Positions 1 through 5,359 of a stretch of DNA of 5,359 bases are shown here, one piece after another (position 1 is the first letter of the stretch; each line of letters opens with the position of its first letter). The position numbers and the translations under genes were made by a program. This stretch comes from Spirochaetales bacterium (GTDB lineage: Bacteria; Spirochaetota; Spirochaetia; JAGLYY01), in the NCBI GenBank assembly GCA_023131935.1, contig JAGLYY010000541.1:1-5359 (forward strand), written 5' to 3'. The notes below the pieces were generated by a model. That model did no database searches, was not told where the DNA came from, and worked only from the letters and a program-made list of their open reading frames with translations.

Positions 1-250
1 AATATTCTTCATTTAATACTTGATATGTAGTTCTTTTTGTAGTTTCCTTGTATTGTACTCTCTGGCTTACGGTTATCTCAAATCTATCACCTAAATCTCT
101 TGTCGTGCTTGTGGGATCTTCACTTTTTATTACCTCGATTGTTATTGTTTCTTCAACAATAACTCTTGGAAATAAAGAGAAACAAACAATAAAAAACAAC
201 AATACTGTGAAAATATGTTTTTTATACCTCTTTAGGATGGTTAAATTCAT
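1..250 (-). CDS. Unrecognised exported protein, N-terminal part (runs off left edge)
   Basis: An open frame starts at ATG 250-248 and stays open for 83 codons to the window edge, so the C-terminus is missing. An AAGGGG ribosome site lies 6 nt upstream of the start. Residues 7-12 (KRYKKH) are basic, and residues 13-27 (IFTVLLFFIVCFSLF) form a hydrophobic core, which together look like a Sec signal peptide or N-terminal anchor. Cys23 is not in a convincing lipobox, because Val precedes it. From about residue 29 the protein is polar, rich in Thr, Glu, Lys and Arg, with alternating patterns that suggest beta strands. I do not recognise a family. The sequence is much more AT-rich than the hyp genes and has its own promoter candidate at 301-327. 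A competing plus-strand frame at 48-317 needs a TTG start and has no ribosome site, so the minus frame is preferred. Export is inferred; function is unknown. Confidence 0.68.
   Translation of the reverse strand, partial: MNLTILKRYKKHIFTVLLFFIVCFSLFPRVIVEETITIEVIKSEDPTSTTRDLGDRFEITVSQRVQYKETTKRTTYQVLNEEY
141..163. repeat. Perfect 9-bp inverted repeat inside the exported-protein gene
   Basis: GTTATTGTT (141-149) and AACAATAAC (155-163) are exact reverse complements separated by 5 nt. In mRNA they would form an AT-rich hairpin within codons 30-37, just after the signal peptide core. It lacks a GC-rich stem or a following U run, so it does not look like a terminator. Confidence 0.4.
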
Positions 251-256
251 TTTTAA

Positions 257-262
257 CCCCTT
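257..262 (-). promoter_or_regulatory. Ribosome binding site of the exported-protein gene
   Basis: AAGGGG on the minus strand lies 6 nt before the ATG at 250. It fixes the start of the left-edge gene and resembles the AAAGGGG site in front of hypC, which supports the same translation machinery reading both. Confidence 0.65.
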
Positions 263-283
263 ACTTGATTTTTCACTGGTTTT

Positions 284-317
284 TCAGATAAACCTTAATC
301 ACTATGACCATATCTGA
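284..317. repeat. 7-bp inverted repeat around the -10 region
   Basis: TCAGATA at 284-290 is repeated inverted as TATCTGA at 311-317, with a 20-nt spacer. One arm falls inside the promoter spacer and the other just after the predicted transcription start, so the pair brackets the -10 element. This could be an operator. Chance is possible in AT-rich DNA. Confidence 0.3.
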
Positions 318-327
318 TAATTGTCAA
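301..327 (-). promoter_or_regulatory. Sigma-70-like promoter candidate for the exported-protein gene
   Basis: A perfect -35 hexamer TTGACA occupies 327-322 on the minus strand. A 15-nt spacer leads to CATAGT (306-301), a four-of-six match to the -10 consensus. The predicted start, near 294, would leave a leader of about 44 nt before ATG 250. Immediately upstream, 331-357 is almost pure A and G on the minus strand with runs of A, as in an UP element. The short spacer and imperfect -10 are weaknesses. Confidence 0.42.
314..327 (-). promoter_or_regulatory. FNR/CRP-family-like box overlapping the -35
   Basis: The minus strand reads TTGAC-AATT-ATCAG, which matches 8 of the 10 defined bases of the FNR consensus TTGAT-N4-ATCAA. 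It overlaps the TTGACA -35 element of the promoter candidate at 301-327, a position at which a regulator would more likely repress than activate. An oxygen-responsive regulator would fit a hydrogenase-bearing organism, but a single AT-rich match may be chance and part of it is simply the -35 hexamer. Confidence 0.22.
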
Positions 328-492
328 GTACTTTTTTTATTTTCTTTCTTTTTTTCTACCCTTGGCAAAATTTCTTCGAACTATTTACATTTTTTTAGAG
401 TCTATCCTAACAGGTGTTGTTAAATATCTTCACCATATTAATTAGAGTTTAAAAAAAGAGCCCTCCTCCCTTACAACTTCACATTATTTCCT

Positions 493-520
493 TTGATGTA
501 AGAAAAATGCGGCCTATAAT
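493..520 (+). promoter_or_regulatory. Sigma-70-like promoter of the protease gene
   Basis: TTGATG (493-498, four of six to the -35 consensus), a 16-nt spacer and a perfect TATAAT (515-520) precede the protease start at 530. Initiation about 7 nt after the -10 would fall near 527, only about 3 nt before the ATG. The transcript would then be nearly leaderless and would lose the GAGG ribosome site at 521-524. Either this promoter makes leaderless mRNA, or the real promoter lies further upstream and TATAAT is fortuitous. Confidence 0.4.
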
Positions 521-524
521 GAGG
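521..524 (+). promoter_or_regulatory. Ribosome binding site of the protease gene
   Basis: GAGG, within GAGGAAG, sits 5 nt before ATG 530 and supports that start over the ATGs at 508 and 519, which are in other frames. It directly abuts the TATAAT at 515-520. Confidence 0.55.
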
Positions 525-529
525 AAGAT

Positions 530-994
530 ATGCGTTACCTCGTGGGACTCGGAAATTATTTCATGACAGACGATAGCATCGGCCTCAGGATGGTTGAATT
601 TATCCTGGAGGAGGGACTGGACAAGGGTTTTCAGGCAATCGAAATTCCGGGAAACGCCCTGAATATCCTGTCATATCTGACCGATGATACCGAAAAAATT
701 GTCATCGTCGACGCGGCTCAGATTGAAAAAAACCCGGGAGAATACCGGTTCTTTACGATAAATGAAGTCAGATCAGAGAAAGAGACCCTCAGGATCACTA
801 CCCACGAAGATGATATGGTCAAAGTCCTCCTTTTCGCGGAGAAAAATGGGTACACCCTCCCGGATATTTGTTTTATGGGGATTCAGCCTGAGATAATCAC
901 CATGGGAGACCGGTTGTCATCAACCCTGAATGAGCAATTTCATGAATATGTAACCGCCGCAATCGCGGAATTAAAAAAAGACAGAACTCTTTAA
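530..994 (+). CDS. Hydrogenase maturation endopeptidase (peptidase M52, HyaD/HycI type)
   Basis: The 154-aa product has the length and motifs of the cytoplasmic, nickel-sensing endopeptidases that cut the C-terminal extension off [NiFe]-hydrogenase large-subunit precursors once the metal centre is in place. An N-terminal beta strand leads to GLGN (residues 6-9) and DDSIG (14-18). By comparison with E. coli HybD (Glu16, Asp62, His93), the nickel-binding residues should be Asp15, Asp61 (in IVIVDAA) and His92 (in THEDD). GIQPEIITMGDRLS at 117-130 is the typical C-terminal family motif. Most relatives have Gly after the acidic pair; here it is Ser16. The gene converges on the hyp operon with 22 nt between stops and has its own promoter candidate, so it is probably regulated apart from hypFCDE. 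No large-subunit gene is in the window, so its substrate and hydrogenase group cannot be named. Confidence 0.93.
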   Translation: MRYLVGLGNYFMTDDSIGLRMVEFILEEGLDKGFQAIEIPGNALNILSYLTDDTEKIVIVDAAQIEKNPGEYRFFTINEVRSEKETLRITTHEDDMVKVLLFAEKNGYTLPDICFMGIQPEIITMGDRLSSTLNEQFHEYVTAAIAELKKDRTL

Positions 995-1004
995 TAGATC
1001 AGTT

Positions 1005-1031
1005 CCTCGGATCAGCTTAGCAGATCCGGGG
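1005..1031. terminator. Stem-loop at the convergent gene ends (weak terminator candidate)
   Basis: Bases 1005-1013 can pair with 1023-1031 in a 9-bp stem (one G-U wobble as plus-strand RNA), with a further GC/GC pair inside the 9-nt loop. It starts 10 nt after the protease stop and overlaps the last codons of hypE. No U run follows directly on the plus strand. On the minus strand a run of seven T lies about 25 nt downstream (979-972). It may attenuate or protect converging transcripts rather than act as a classical terminator. Confidence 0.35.
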
Positions 1032-2027
1032 CAATTGAGTTGTTTCCAGCATCCCCAGCCGCCTCAAGCCTCCGGACCGTGTTTCCATCAATAGTTCTCC
1101 TTTTCCATCACCTCTTTCCTGTACCTCTCCGATCACAGCTCCGGCACTTCCAAAGATATCGAGTATGAGTGAGGAGGATTCCGGTTTACAGAGGATGATA
1201 TATTTCCCTTCGTTCGCGAGATATAGCGGGTCAAACCCCGCGAGTTCACAAACCGCCTTAACATTCCGGTCAACCGGAATTTGCTCTTCATAAATGGTGA
1301 CATTACATCCTGAATGGCCGCAAATTTCATGGAGGGCGGAAGCAAGTCCTCCTCTGGTGGGATCTTTTATTGCACTGATATCTCCCCCCCTCTCGAGAAC
1401 TTCCTTAACATACCGGTTCAGAGGGGCCACATCACTTTGAATATCGGTTTCAAAAGGGATCAGTCCACGGGCTTTCATGAGGGCTATCTCATGATTCCCC
1501 AGGGGACCGGTCAGAATAACCTTATCGCCAGGTTTCCCGTTGTATGAGGAAATCTCAATTCCATCTTCGATGAAACCTATTCCGGCTGTATTGATGTACA
1601 GCCCATCACCGGGCCCCCGGTTTATTACCTTTGTATCACCGGTGGCAATAAGTACCCCCGCCTCCTCCGCGGCCCGGGCAATTGAATCCACGATTTCCTC
1701 GAGAGTATCAAATTCCAGTCCCTCCTCCAGGATCAAACCAAGAGAGAGGACCTGGGGGACAGCGCCACTTGTCGCGAGATCGTTTACCGTACCGCATACA
1801 CTTAACCTGCCGATATCTCCCCCCGGGAAAAAGAGGGGTTGAACCACATAACTGTCGGTAGTCATCGCTATACGGCTGCCCGGGGAAGGGGAAATAACGG
1901 CACTGTCTTCCATACGGTTTAATGTCTTGTTCCCCAGTCGGGAGAGGAGAAGATCCTGAACAAGATCGTGGGTCTGCCGGCCCCCGGATCCATGAGACAT
2001 AGTTATCCTTCTATCAGCTGAGGTCAT
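1017..2027 (-). CDS. hypE: HypE, carbamoyl dehydratase of [NiFe]-hydrogenase maturation
   Basis: HypE takes a carbamoyl group from HypF on its C-terminal cysteine and dehydrates it with ATP to a protein thiocyanate, the cyanide donor for the HypC-HypD iron centre. The 336-aa product matches the family length. Its AIR-synthase-like fold shows HGSGG (12-16), the nucleotide-binding segment TTDSY...FFPGGDIG (56-73), GTVNDLATSGAVP (79-91), TGDTKV (129-134), DPTRGG (222-227) and NEGK (272-275). It ends in the diagnostic PRIC, so the acceptor is Cys336. The start at 2027 overlaps the hypD stop as ATGA, which suggests translational coupling. A GGAGG lies about 13 nt upstream, slightly far for a ribosome site. 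An internal ATG at 2000 would leave only one residue before HGSGG and is less likely. It is the last gene of the hypFCDE run. Confidence 0.98.
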   Translation of the reverse strand: MTSADRRITMSHGSGGRQTHDLVQDLLLSRLGNKTLNRMEDSAVISPSPGSRIAMTTDSYVVQPLFFPGGDIGRLSVCGTVNDLATSGAVPQVLSLGLILEEGLEFDTLEEIVDSIARAAEEAGVLIATGDTKVINRGPGDGLYINTAGIGFIEDGIEISSYNGKPGDKVILTGPLGNHEIALMKARGLIPFETDIQSDVAPLNRYVKEVLERGGDISAIKDPTRGGLASALHEICGHSGCNVTIYEEQIPVDRNVKAVCELAGFDPLYLANEGKYIILCKPESSSLILDIFGSAGAVIGEVQERGDGKGELLMETRSGGLRRLGMLETTQLPRIC

Positions 2028-3079
2028 CGCTTAAATACAACCTCCGGATACTTATAGCATGCCGCGCAGGTTCCTTCTGAAGAAACCATACAGGGGCCAA
2101 TGGGACGCTGAGGGGTACATTCCGTGCCAAACCAGGGACATTCGGGGGGGATGGACTTTCCCATGAGAATCCTTCCGCATAAACATCCCTCAGGTTCAGG
2201 AATATCAGGGACCGGAGTACTGAATCTCTCCAGGGCGTTGAAATCCCGATACTGCTCCCGGAAAATCAGACCGCTTTCCGGAATCACCCCCACCCCCCGC
2301 CAGAGGGCATCGGAGGATTCAAAGACCTGATAGAGTGTATTCATCGCCTGAAGGTTTCCCTCATCTTTTACAACCTGGGTATAGTTGTTGAGGACCTCCC
2401 GCTGTCCCTCTTCCATCCCGCGGAGGAGGAGGTAGATCCCCTCGAGGATATCCAGGGCTTCAAAACCGGAAACAACCCCTGAAGTACCATATTCAGTGAT
2501 GAAATCAAAGTATCTCCTCCCGGTCAGTACCGAGACATGCCCCGGTAGAATGAGTCCGTCAATAGAAACCTCAGGATCGGATAGAATCAATCGCAAAGCC
2601 TCAGGAATAGTCTTATGGAAAGGGAGTACTGAAAAGTTACGAATCTTACGCCTCCGGGCCTCCTGTACCGTGGCCGCGATAAGGGGAGAGGTGGTTTCAA
2701 ATCCTACTCCAACGAAAACAACCTGCCGGTCCCGGTCCTTTTCCGCTTCGGTCAGGGCTTCCATTGGAGAATAGACAATCTTCACATTGTCCATATCTTC
2801 GAGACGCCCCCGTTCTCCCGGGACCCTCATCATGTCCCCGAAAGTACACAGGAGAACGTTTTCTCTTTCCGCGAGATCTAGAGCTGTCTGGATCTCCCCT
2901 TGGGAGGTAACACAAACAGGACACCCTGGTCCGGAAACCAGACGCACCCCCTCAGGGAGGAGGGACCGAATCCCGTTTCTGGCAATACTCATGGTGTGGG
3001 TGCCGCAAACCTCCATCAGGGTCGCGGATTGTTTGCCAAGACCCTTCAGGGCTTCACGTATCTGTTTAATCCTCTCCAT
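2024..3079 (-). CDS. hypD: HypD, iron-sulfur scaffold for Fe(CN)2CO assembly
   Basis: HypD forms a cytoplasmic complex with HypC that binds the iron, receives cyanide from HypE and supports building of the Fe(CN)2CO unit. The 351-aa product carries all family signatures: CGTHT (25-29), GPGCPVC (50-56, redox-active Cys53 and Cys56), GFETT (126-130), PFHKTIP (153-159) and LPGHVS (178-183). A cysteine-rich C-terminal domain has Cys299, 301, 314, 321, 330, 338 and 341, which should hold the [4Fe-4S] cluster. The segment GPCMVSSEGTC (328-338) is typical. Cys341 stands where I recall an aromatic residue in many relatives. ATG 3079 lies inside the end of hypC (14-nt overlap), with AAGGA about 8 nt upstream, so the two partner proteins are probably made from coupled translation. 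The stop overlaps the hypE start. Confidence 0.98.
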   Translation of the reverse strand: MERIKQIREALKGLGKQSATLMEVCGTHTMSIARNGIRSLLPEGVRLVSGPGCPVCVTSQGEIQTALDLAERENVLLCTFGDMMRVPGERGRLEDMDNVKIVYSPMEALTEAEKDRDRQVVFVGVGFETTSPLIAATVQEARRRKIRNFSVLPFHKTIPEALRLILSDPEVSIDGLILPGHVSVLTGRRYFDFITEYGTSGVVSGFEALDILEGIYLLLRGMEEGQREVLNNYTQVVKDEGNLQAMNTLYQVFESSDALWRGVGVIPESGLIFREQYRDFNALERFSTPVPDIPEPEGCLCGRILMGKSIPPECPWFGTECTPQRPIGPCMVSSEGTCAACYKYPEVVFKR

Positions 3080-3290
3080 CGTAAAGATCCTTGATCATCC
3101 GGATTCGCCCCTCAGCGTCATCCCGGTCGAGTTTCTGGATAATGAATCCCGCGTGGAGCAGCACATAATCCCCCGGGGCCACATCGGGGGTCAGGGAGCT
3201 CATTACAGTGAGGGTTACTCCATCTTTTTCCACTCTGGCTGTACCATCGACAGAAAGATCCAGTACTTTTACCGGTACGGCAAGACACAT
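3066..3290 (-). CDS. hypC: HypC, hydrogenase maturation chaperone
   Basis: HypC is the small chaperone that carries the Fe(CN)2CO unit with HypD and docks on the hydrogenase large-subunit precursor. The 74-aa product begins MCLAVPVKVL. Cys2, exposed after removal of the initiator Met, is the essential iron-binding and docking residue. PGDYVLLHAGFI at 39-50, with His46, is the second family hallmark. The length is normal for HypC/HupF/HybG. An AAAGGGG ribosome site (3304-3298) precedes ATG 3290 by 7 nt. It follows hypF after 21 nt and overlaps hypD by 14 nt. HybG-type paralogues share these motifs, but the position next to hypD favours HypC. Confidence 0.97.
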   Translation of the reverse strand: MCLAVPVKVLDLSVDGTARVEKDGVTLTVMSSLTPDVAPGDYVLLHAGFIIQKLDRDDAEGRIRMIKDLYDGED

Positions 3291-3297
3291 ATCATTA

Positions 3298-3304
3298 CCC
3301 CTTT
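3298..3304 (-). promoter_or_regulatory. Ribosome binding site of hypC
   Basis: AAAGGGG on the minus strand, 7 nt before ATG 3290, lies within the 21-nt hypF-hypC gap. There is no room for a separate promoter in that gap, which supports co-transcription of hypC with hypF. Confidence 0.65.
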
Positions 3305-3311
3305 AGATTTT

Positions 3312-5359
3312 TTAGTATGGAGGAAGGACCCCCTGACCGAAACTCAAGCCTCCATCATTGGGAGGGACCTGTTCGTTATGATAATACCTTATTCCATGAG
3401 TTCCAGGTGATTTCATCTCTTTTTCAAGAAGCTTTAAGAGCAGTTGATTCTGAAAACATCCCCCGGAAAAGACAACCCTCTCCGGTTTCAGGATCTCAAG
3501 GCCCCTTCGTATCGATTCGGCAACCCAGAGGTGAAACTTGTAGGCCAGTCCCTCTGCCGCAAAACCGCTTTTTCGCTCCTCGATCAATTTTTTTACCATT
3601 GGCCGATACTGTAGGATAATCCCGCCATTCTCCCGGGAAAAGGATACAGGAAACCGCTCTCCCGGGTCCCCGGAAAACATTTCCGCGGCTTTCTGTAACA
3701 GTATCGCCCCCCGGGCTTCGTATTCAGCCCTGCTTTCAAATCCAAGCAGGCTGGTAACCCCATCGAAAAGCCTGCCAAGGGAGGAGGTTTCGGGACAGTT
3801 TATATCACTCTCTATCAGCTTGGTAAGTTCTTTTCTCCGCGGAGGGGTAATCCCCGGGATCTCATCCCCGGGAGCTAAGGCCGCACCGATACGGTCAATC
3901 TCCCGGATCGCCCTTTCCCCCCCGGGAAGCAGGAAATAATCCAGGTGCCCCTCCCGCTTGAAGCGGGTAAAATCCGCGTTAACCGACAGAAACTCAAACC
4001 CCCAGATCTTCCCGTCGGTCCCGAAACCGGTACCATCACAGATTACTCCGGTAACCTCATGCCCAAGAAGGCCATGTTCCCCCATGACGCTGAGCATATG
4101 GGCATGATGGTGGTAAACCTTCCGATACTCAGCGTGATATTGTTCATACCCGGGATGAGCATCACAGCGTATCTCAGGAGAATTTATCTCGAGGAGCTCC
4201 GAAAGGTCTTCAATCTGTTCCTGGAGATACCGGTAATTCCTGTAATCCACAAGGTCCCCAATATGCTGGGAAAGGTACACTCTGTTTCCCTTCCGCAGAG
4301 AAAAAGTGTTTTTCAAATTCCCCCCAAGGGCAAGAACAGGTTTTCCATCTGTAGCGTTTCGGCAAATACCGGCGTCCATAACCACGGGAGAGGGGACCCA
4401 TCCCCGGGAGCGCCGGATAAACTGTAATCTCTTTCCCGCGAACTGCACGATAGAATCATCGCACCGGTGGGCGATCTCCCGGTTATGGGAAAGAATGATA
4501 TCAACAATTCCCAGATCCGGAAGCCGTCCCGCCTCTTCGTCGGTTACCGCGAGAGGTTCATCGGCCCGATTTGCCGAGGTCATGAGCAGGACCGGAAAGG
4601 CCTCCATAAGCAGGTGATGGAGCGGGGTATAAGGAAGCATTACCCCCAGATAATTATTATCCGGGGAAATAGAATTCAGCTCCTCAGATTTCTTTCGTAA
4701 CAATACTATCGGGGCTTCGGGTGAACCGAGGGCGATCCGCTCCGCCGGGGTAACATCACAGTACCGCTCCACGATCTCGAGGCTTCTCATCATCAGGGCA
4801 AAGGCTTTATTGGGCCGGTTCTTGGCTTTTCGTAACCTGATAAGGGTTTCTTTGTTAAAGGGATCACAGGCGATGTGGAATCCCCCCAGCCCCTTTACCG
4901 CGGCTATTTTTCCCTCCCGGATTTGAGCGACAGTGGTACCCAGAGGATCACCTGCTGCTTGTCCGCCAATGAGATAGAGCTCCGGCCCGCAGAGAGGGCA
5001 GGCATCCGGCTGGGCGTGAAACCTTCGATCCAGGGGATCGTGATACTCAACATCACAGGCCTGGCACATGGGAAAAGGTTCCATGGTTGTCAATTTTCTG
5101 TCATAGGGGCGGTCTTTTATAATGGTGAAGCGGGGACCGCAGTTTGTACAATTGATAAAAGGATAGCGGAAGCGCCGGTTTCCCTTCTCAAAGAGTTCTT
5201 CAATACATTTGGGGCATGCGGCTAAATCGGGAGAAATCTCAACCTTTTTCTCCCCCGCCGTATCACTCGAAATGATAATGAACCCGCCCCTGTCCTCAAG
5301 ACAGGGGATCGACCGAACATGAAAACTCTCAATCCTGGCCCTTGGGGGAGGGGTTTCCC
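3312..5359 (-). CDS. hypF: HypF carbamoyltransferase, missing its N-terminus (runs off right edge)
   Basis: HypF converts carbamoyl phosphate and ATP to carbamoyl-adenylate and transfers the carbamoyl group to HypE, the first step of cyanide ligand synthesis. The frame is open from the right edge for 681 codons to TAA 3314-3312. Visible residues 1-30 are the end of the acylphosphatase-like domain. Two zinc fingers follow: Cys48/51/70/73 and Cys98/101/120/123. A YrdC-like domain spans about 139-325 (KGLGGFHIACD, then LMTSANRADEPL). The Kae1-like transferase domain has the metal-binding HHHAH at 416-420 (bases 4112-4098), CDGTGFGTDG, FSGGCFQN and a terminal PPNDGG. Against the usual length of about 750 residues, roughly 65-70 are missing. 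A TTG at 5093 is not the start, because conserved HypF sequence (NCTNCGPRFTII, PYDR) lies upstream of it. It is the first hyp gene seen; its promoter is outside the window. Confidence 0.98.
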   Translation of the reverse strand, partial: ETPPPRARIESFHVRSIPCLEDRGGFIIISSDTAGEKKVEISPDLAACPKCIEELFEKGNRRFRYPFINCTNCGPRFTIIKDRPYDRKLTTMEPFPMCQACDVEYHDPLDRRFHAQPDACPLCGPELYLIGGQAAGDPLGTTVAQIREGKIAAVKGLGGFHIACDPFNKETLIRLRKAKNRPNKAFALMMRSLEIVERYCDVTPAERIALGSPEAPIVLLRKKSEELNSISPDNNYLGVMLPYTPLHHLLMEAFPVLLMTSANRADEPLAVTDEEAGRLPDLGIVDIILSHNREIAHRCDDSIVQFAGKRLQFIRRSRGWVPSPVVMDAGICRNATDGKPVLALGGNLKNTFSLRKGNRVYLSQHIGDLVDYRNYRYLQEQIEDLSELLEINSPEIRCDAHPGYEQYHAEYRKVYHHHAHMLSVMGEHGLLGHEVTGVICDGTGFGTDGKIWGFEFLSVNADFTRFKREGHLDYFLLPGGERAIREIDRIGAALAPGDEIPGITPPRRKELTKLIESDINCPETSSLGRLFDGVTSLLGFESRAEYEARGAILLQKAAEMFSGDPGERFPVSFSRENGGIILQYRPMVKKLIEERKSGFAAEGLAYKFHLWVAESIRRGLEILKPERVVFSGGCFQNQLLLKLLEKEMKSPGTHGIRYYHNEQVPPNDGGLSFGQGVLPPY

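Larger units (their letters stand above)
251..529. other. Divergent AT-rich intergenic region
   Basis: This 279-bp spacer separates the leftward exported-protein gene from the rightward protease gene. Besides the promoter candidates and repeat listed separately, it holds a long T-rich stretch at 331-357 (plus strand) and a small AATAT-N7-ATATT inverted repeat near 424-440. No open frame with a ribosome site and no RNA gene were recognised. Base composition is very AT-rich: the line 301-360 has 15 G+C in 60. Confidence 0.6.

Noticed and set aside
48..317. Plus-strand 89-codon frame
   Set aside because: It needs a TTG start with no ribosome site and lies over a minus-strand frame with an ATG, AAGGGG site and signal peptide. 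Its sequence is low-complexity and looks like an antisense shadow.
362..378. Possible sigma-54 promoter (TTGGCA...TTC)
   Set aside because: The -24 half matches, but the -12 half lacks the GC dinucleotide (CTTC instead of TTGC). It is also about 150 nt from the protease start, with a better promoter nearer.
449..470. Terminator-like GGGAGGAGGGCTC plus T run on the minus strand
   Set aside because: The stem would depend on G-U pairs with only about three Watson-Crick GC/AT pairs, and no minus-strand gene ends upstream of it.
2787..3410. Plus-strand 207-codon frame
   Set aside because: It is antisense to the hypD start, all of hypC and the hypF end, all of which have unmistakable family motifs. 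The product has no recognisable features and is rich in Arg/Ser/Pro, as expected for a shadow.
3945..4427. Plus-strand 160-codon frame
   Set aside because: It is antisense to the conserved Kae1-like domain of hypF, including HHHAH, and has no ribosome site or recognisable motif.
3312..5093. hypF as a complete 593-aa gene starting at TTG 5093
   Set aside because: The frame is open for 88 more codons to the edge, and those encode the first zinc finger and other conserved HypF sequence. The gene is simply cut by the window.
1..5359. CRISPR array, tRNA/rRNA, insertion sequence or integrase
   Set aside because: No regularly spaced direct repeats, no tRNA-like or rRNA-like sequence and no transposase or recombinase motif were seen on either strand.

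Overview
This window holds the 3' part of a [NiFe]-hydrogenase maturation operon on the minus strand, in the order hypF-hypC-hypD-hypE. A hydrogenase-specific endopeptidase gene on the plus strand converges on it. An AT-rich left end carries the start of an unrecognised, probably exported protein. The organism is most likely a hydrogen-metabolising, anaerobic or facultative bacterium: Shine-Dalgarno sites (GAGG, AAGGGG) and sigma-70-like promoter hexamers are visible. The phylum cannot be assigned from this sequence.

Layout. Bases 1-250 (minus) are the N-terminal 83 codons of a signal-peptide-bearing protein that runs off the left edge. Bases 251-529 are a divergent, AT-rich intergenic region. 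It contains a good promoter candidate for each flanking gene, an A-tract, an FNR-like half-palindrome and an inverted repeat. Bases 530-994 (plus) encode an M52-type hydrogenase maturation protease. A short convergent gap with a stem-loop follows. Bases 1017-5359 (minus) are hypE, hypD, hypC and hypF, tightly packed: a 4-nt overlap for hypD/hypE, a 14-nt overlap for hypC/hypD and a 21-nt gap for hypF/hypC. HypF is cut by the right edge and lacks only most of its N-terminal acylphosphatase-like domain.

How the genes work together (known for the families). HypF makes a carbamoyl group from carbamoyl phosphate and passes it to the C-terminal cysteine of HypE, which dehydrates it to a thiocyanate. 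The HypC-HypD complex receives the cyanide on iron, builds the Fe(CN)2CO unit and delivers it to the hydrogenase large-subunit precursor. After nickel insertion (HypA/HypB, not seen here) the endopeptidase trims the large subunit's C-terminus. All key motifs of these enzymes are present and no frameshift or break is seen.

I find no evidence for a previously undescribed system. The parts most worth a second look are the unrecognised exported gene with its elaborate promoter region, the apparently leaderless promoter of the protease gene, and a strong excess of the palindrome CCCGGG in the hyp half of the window.
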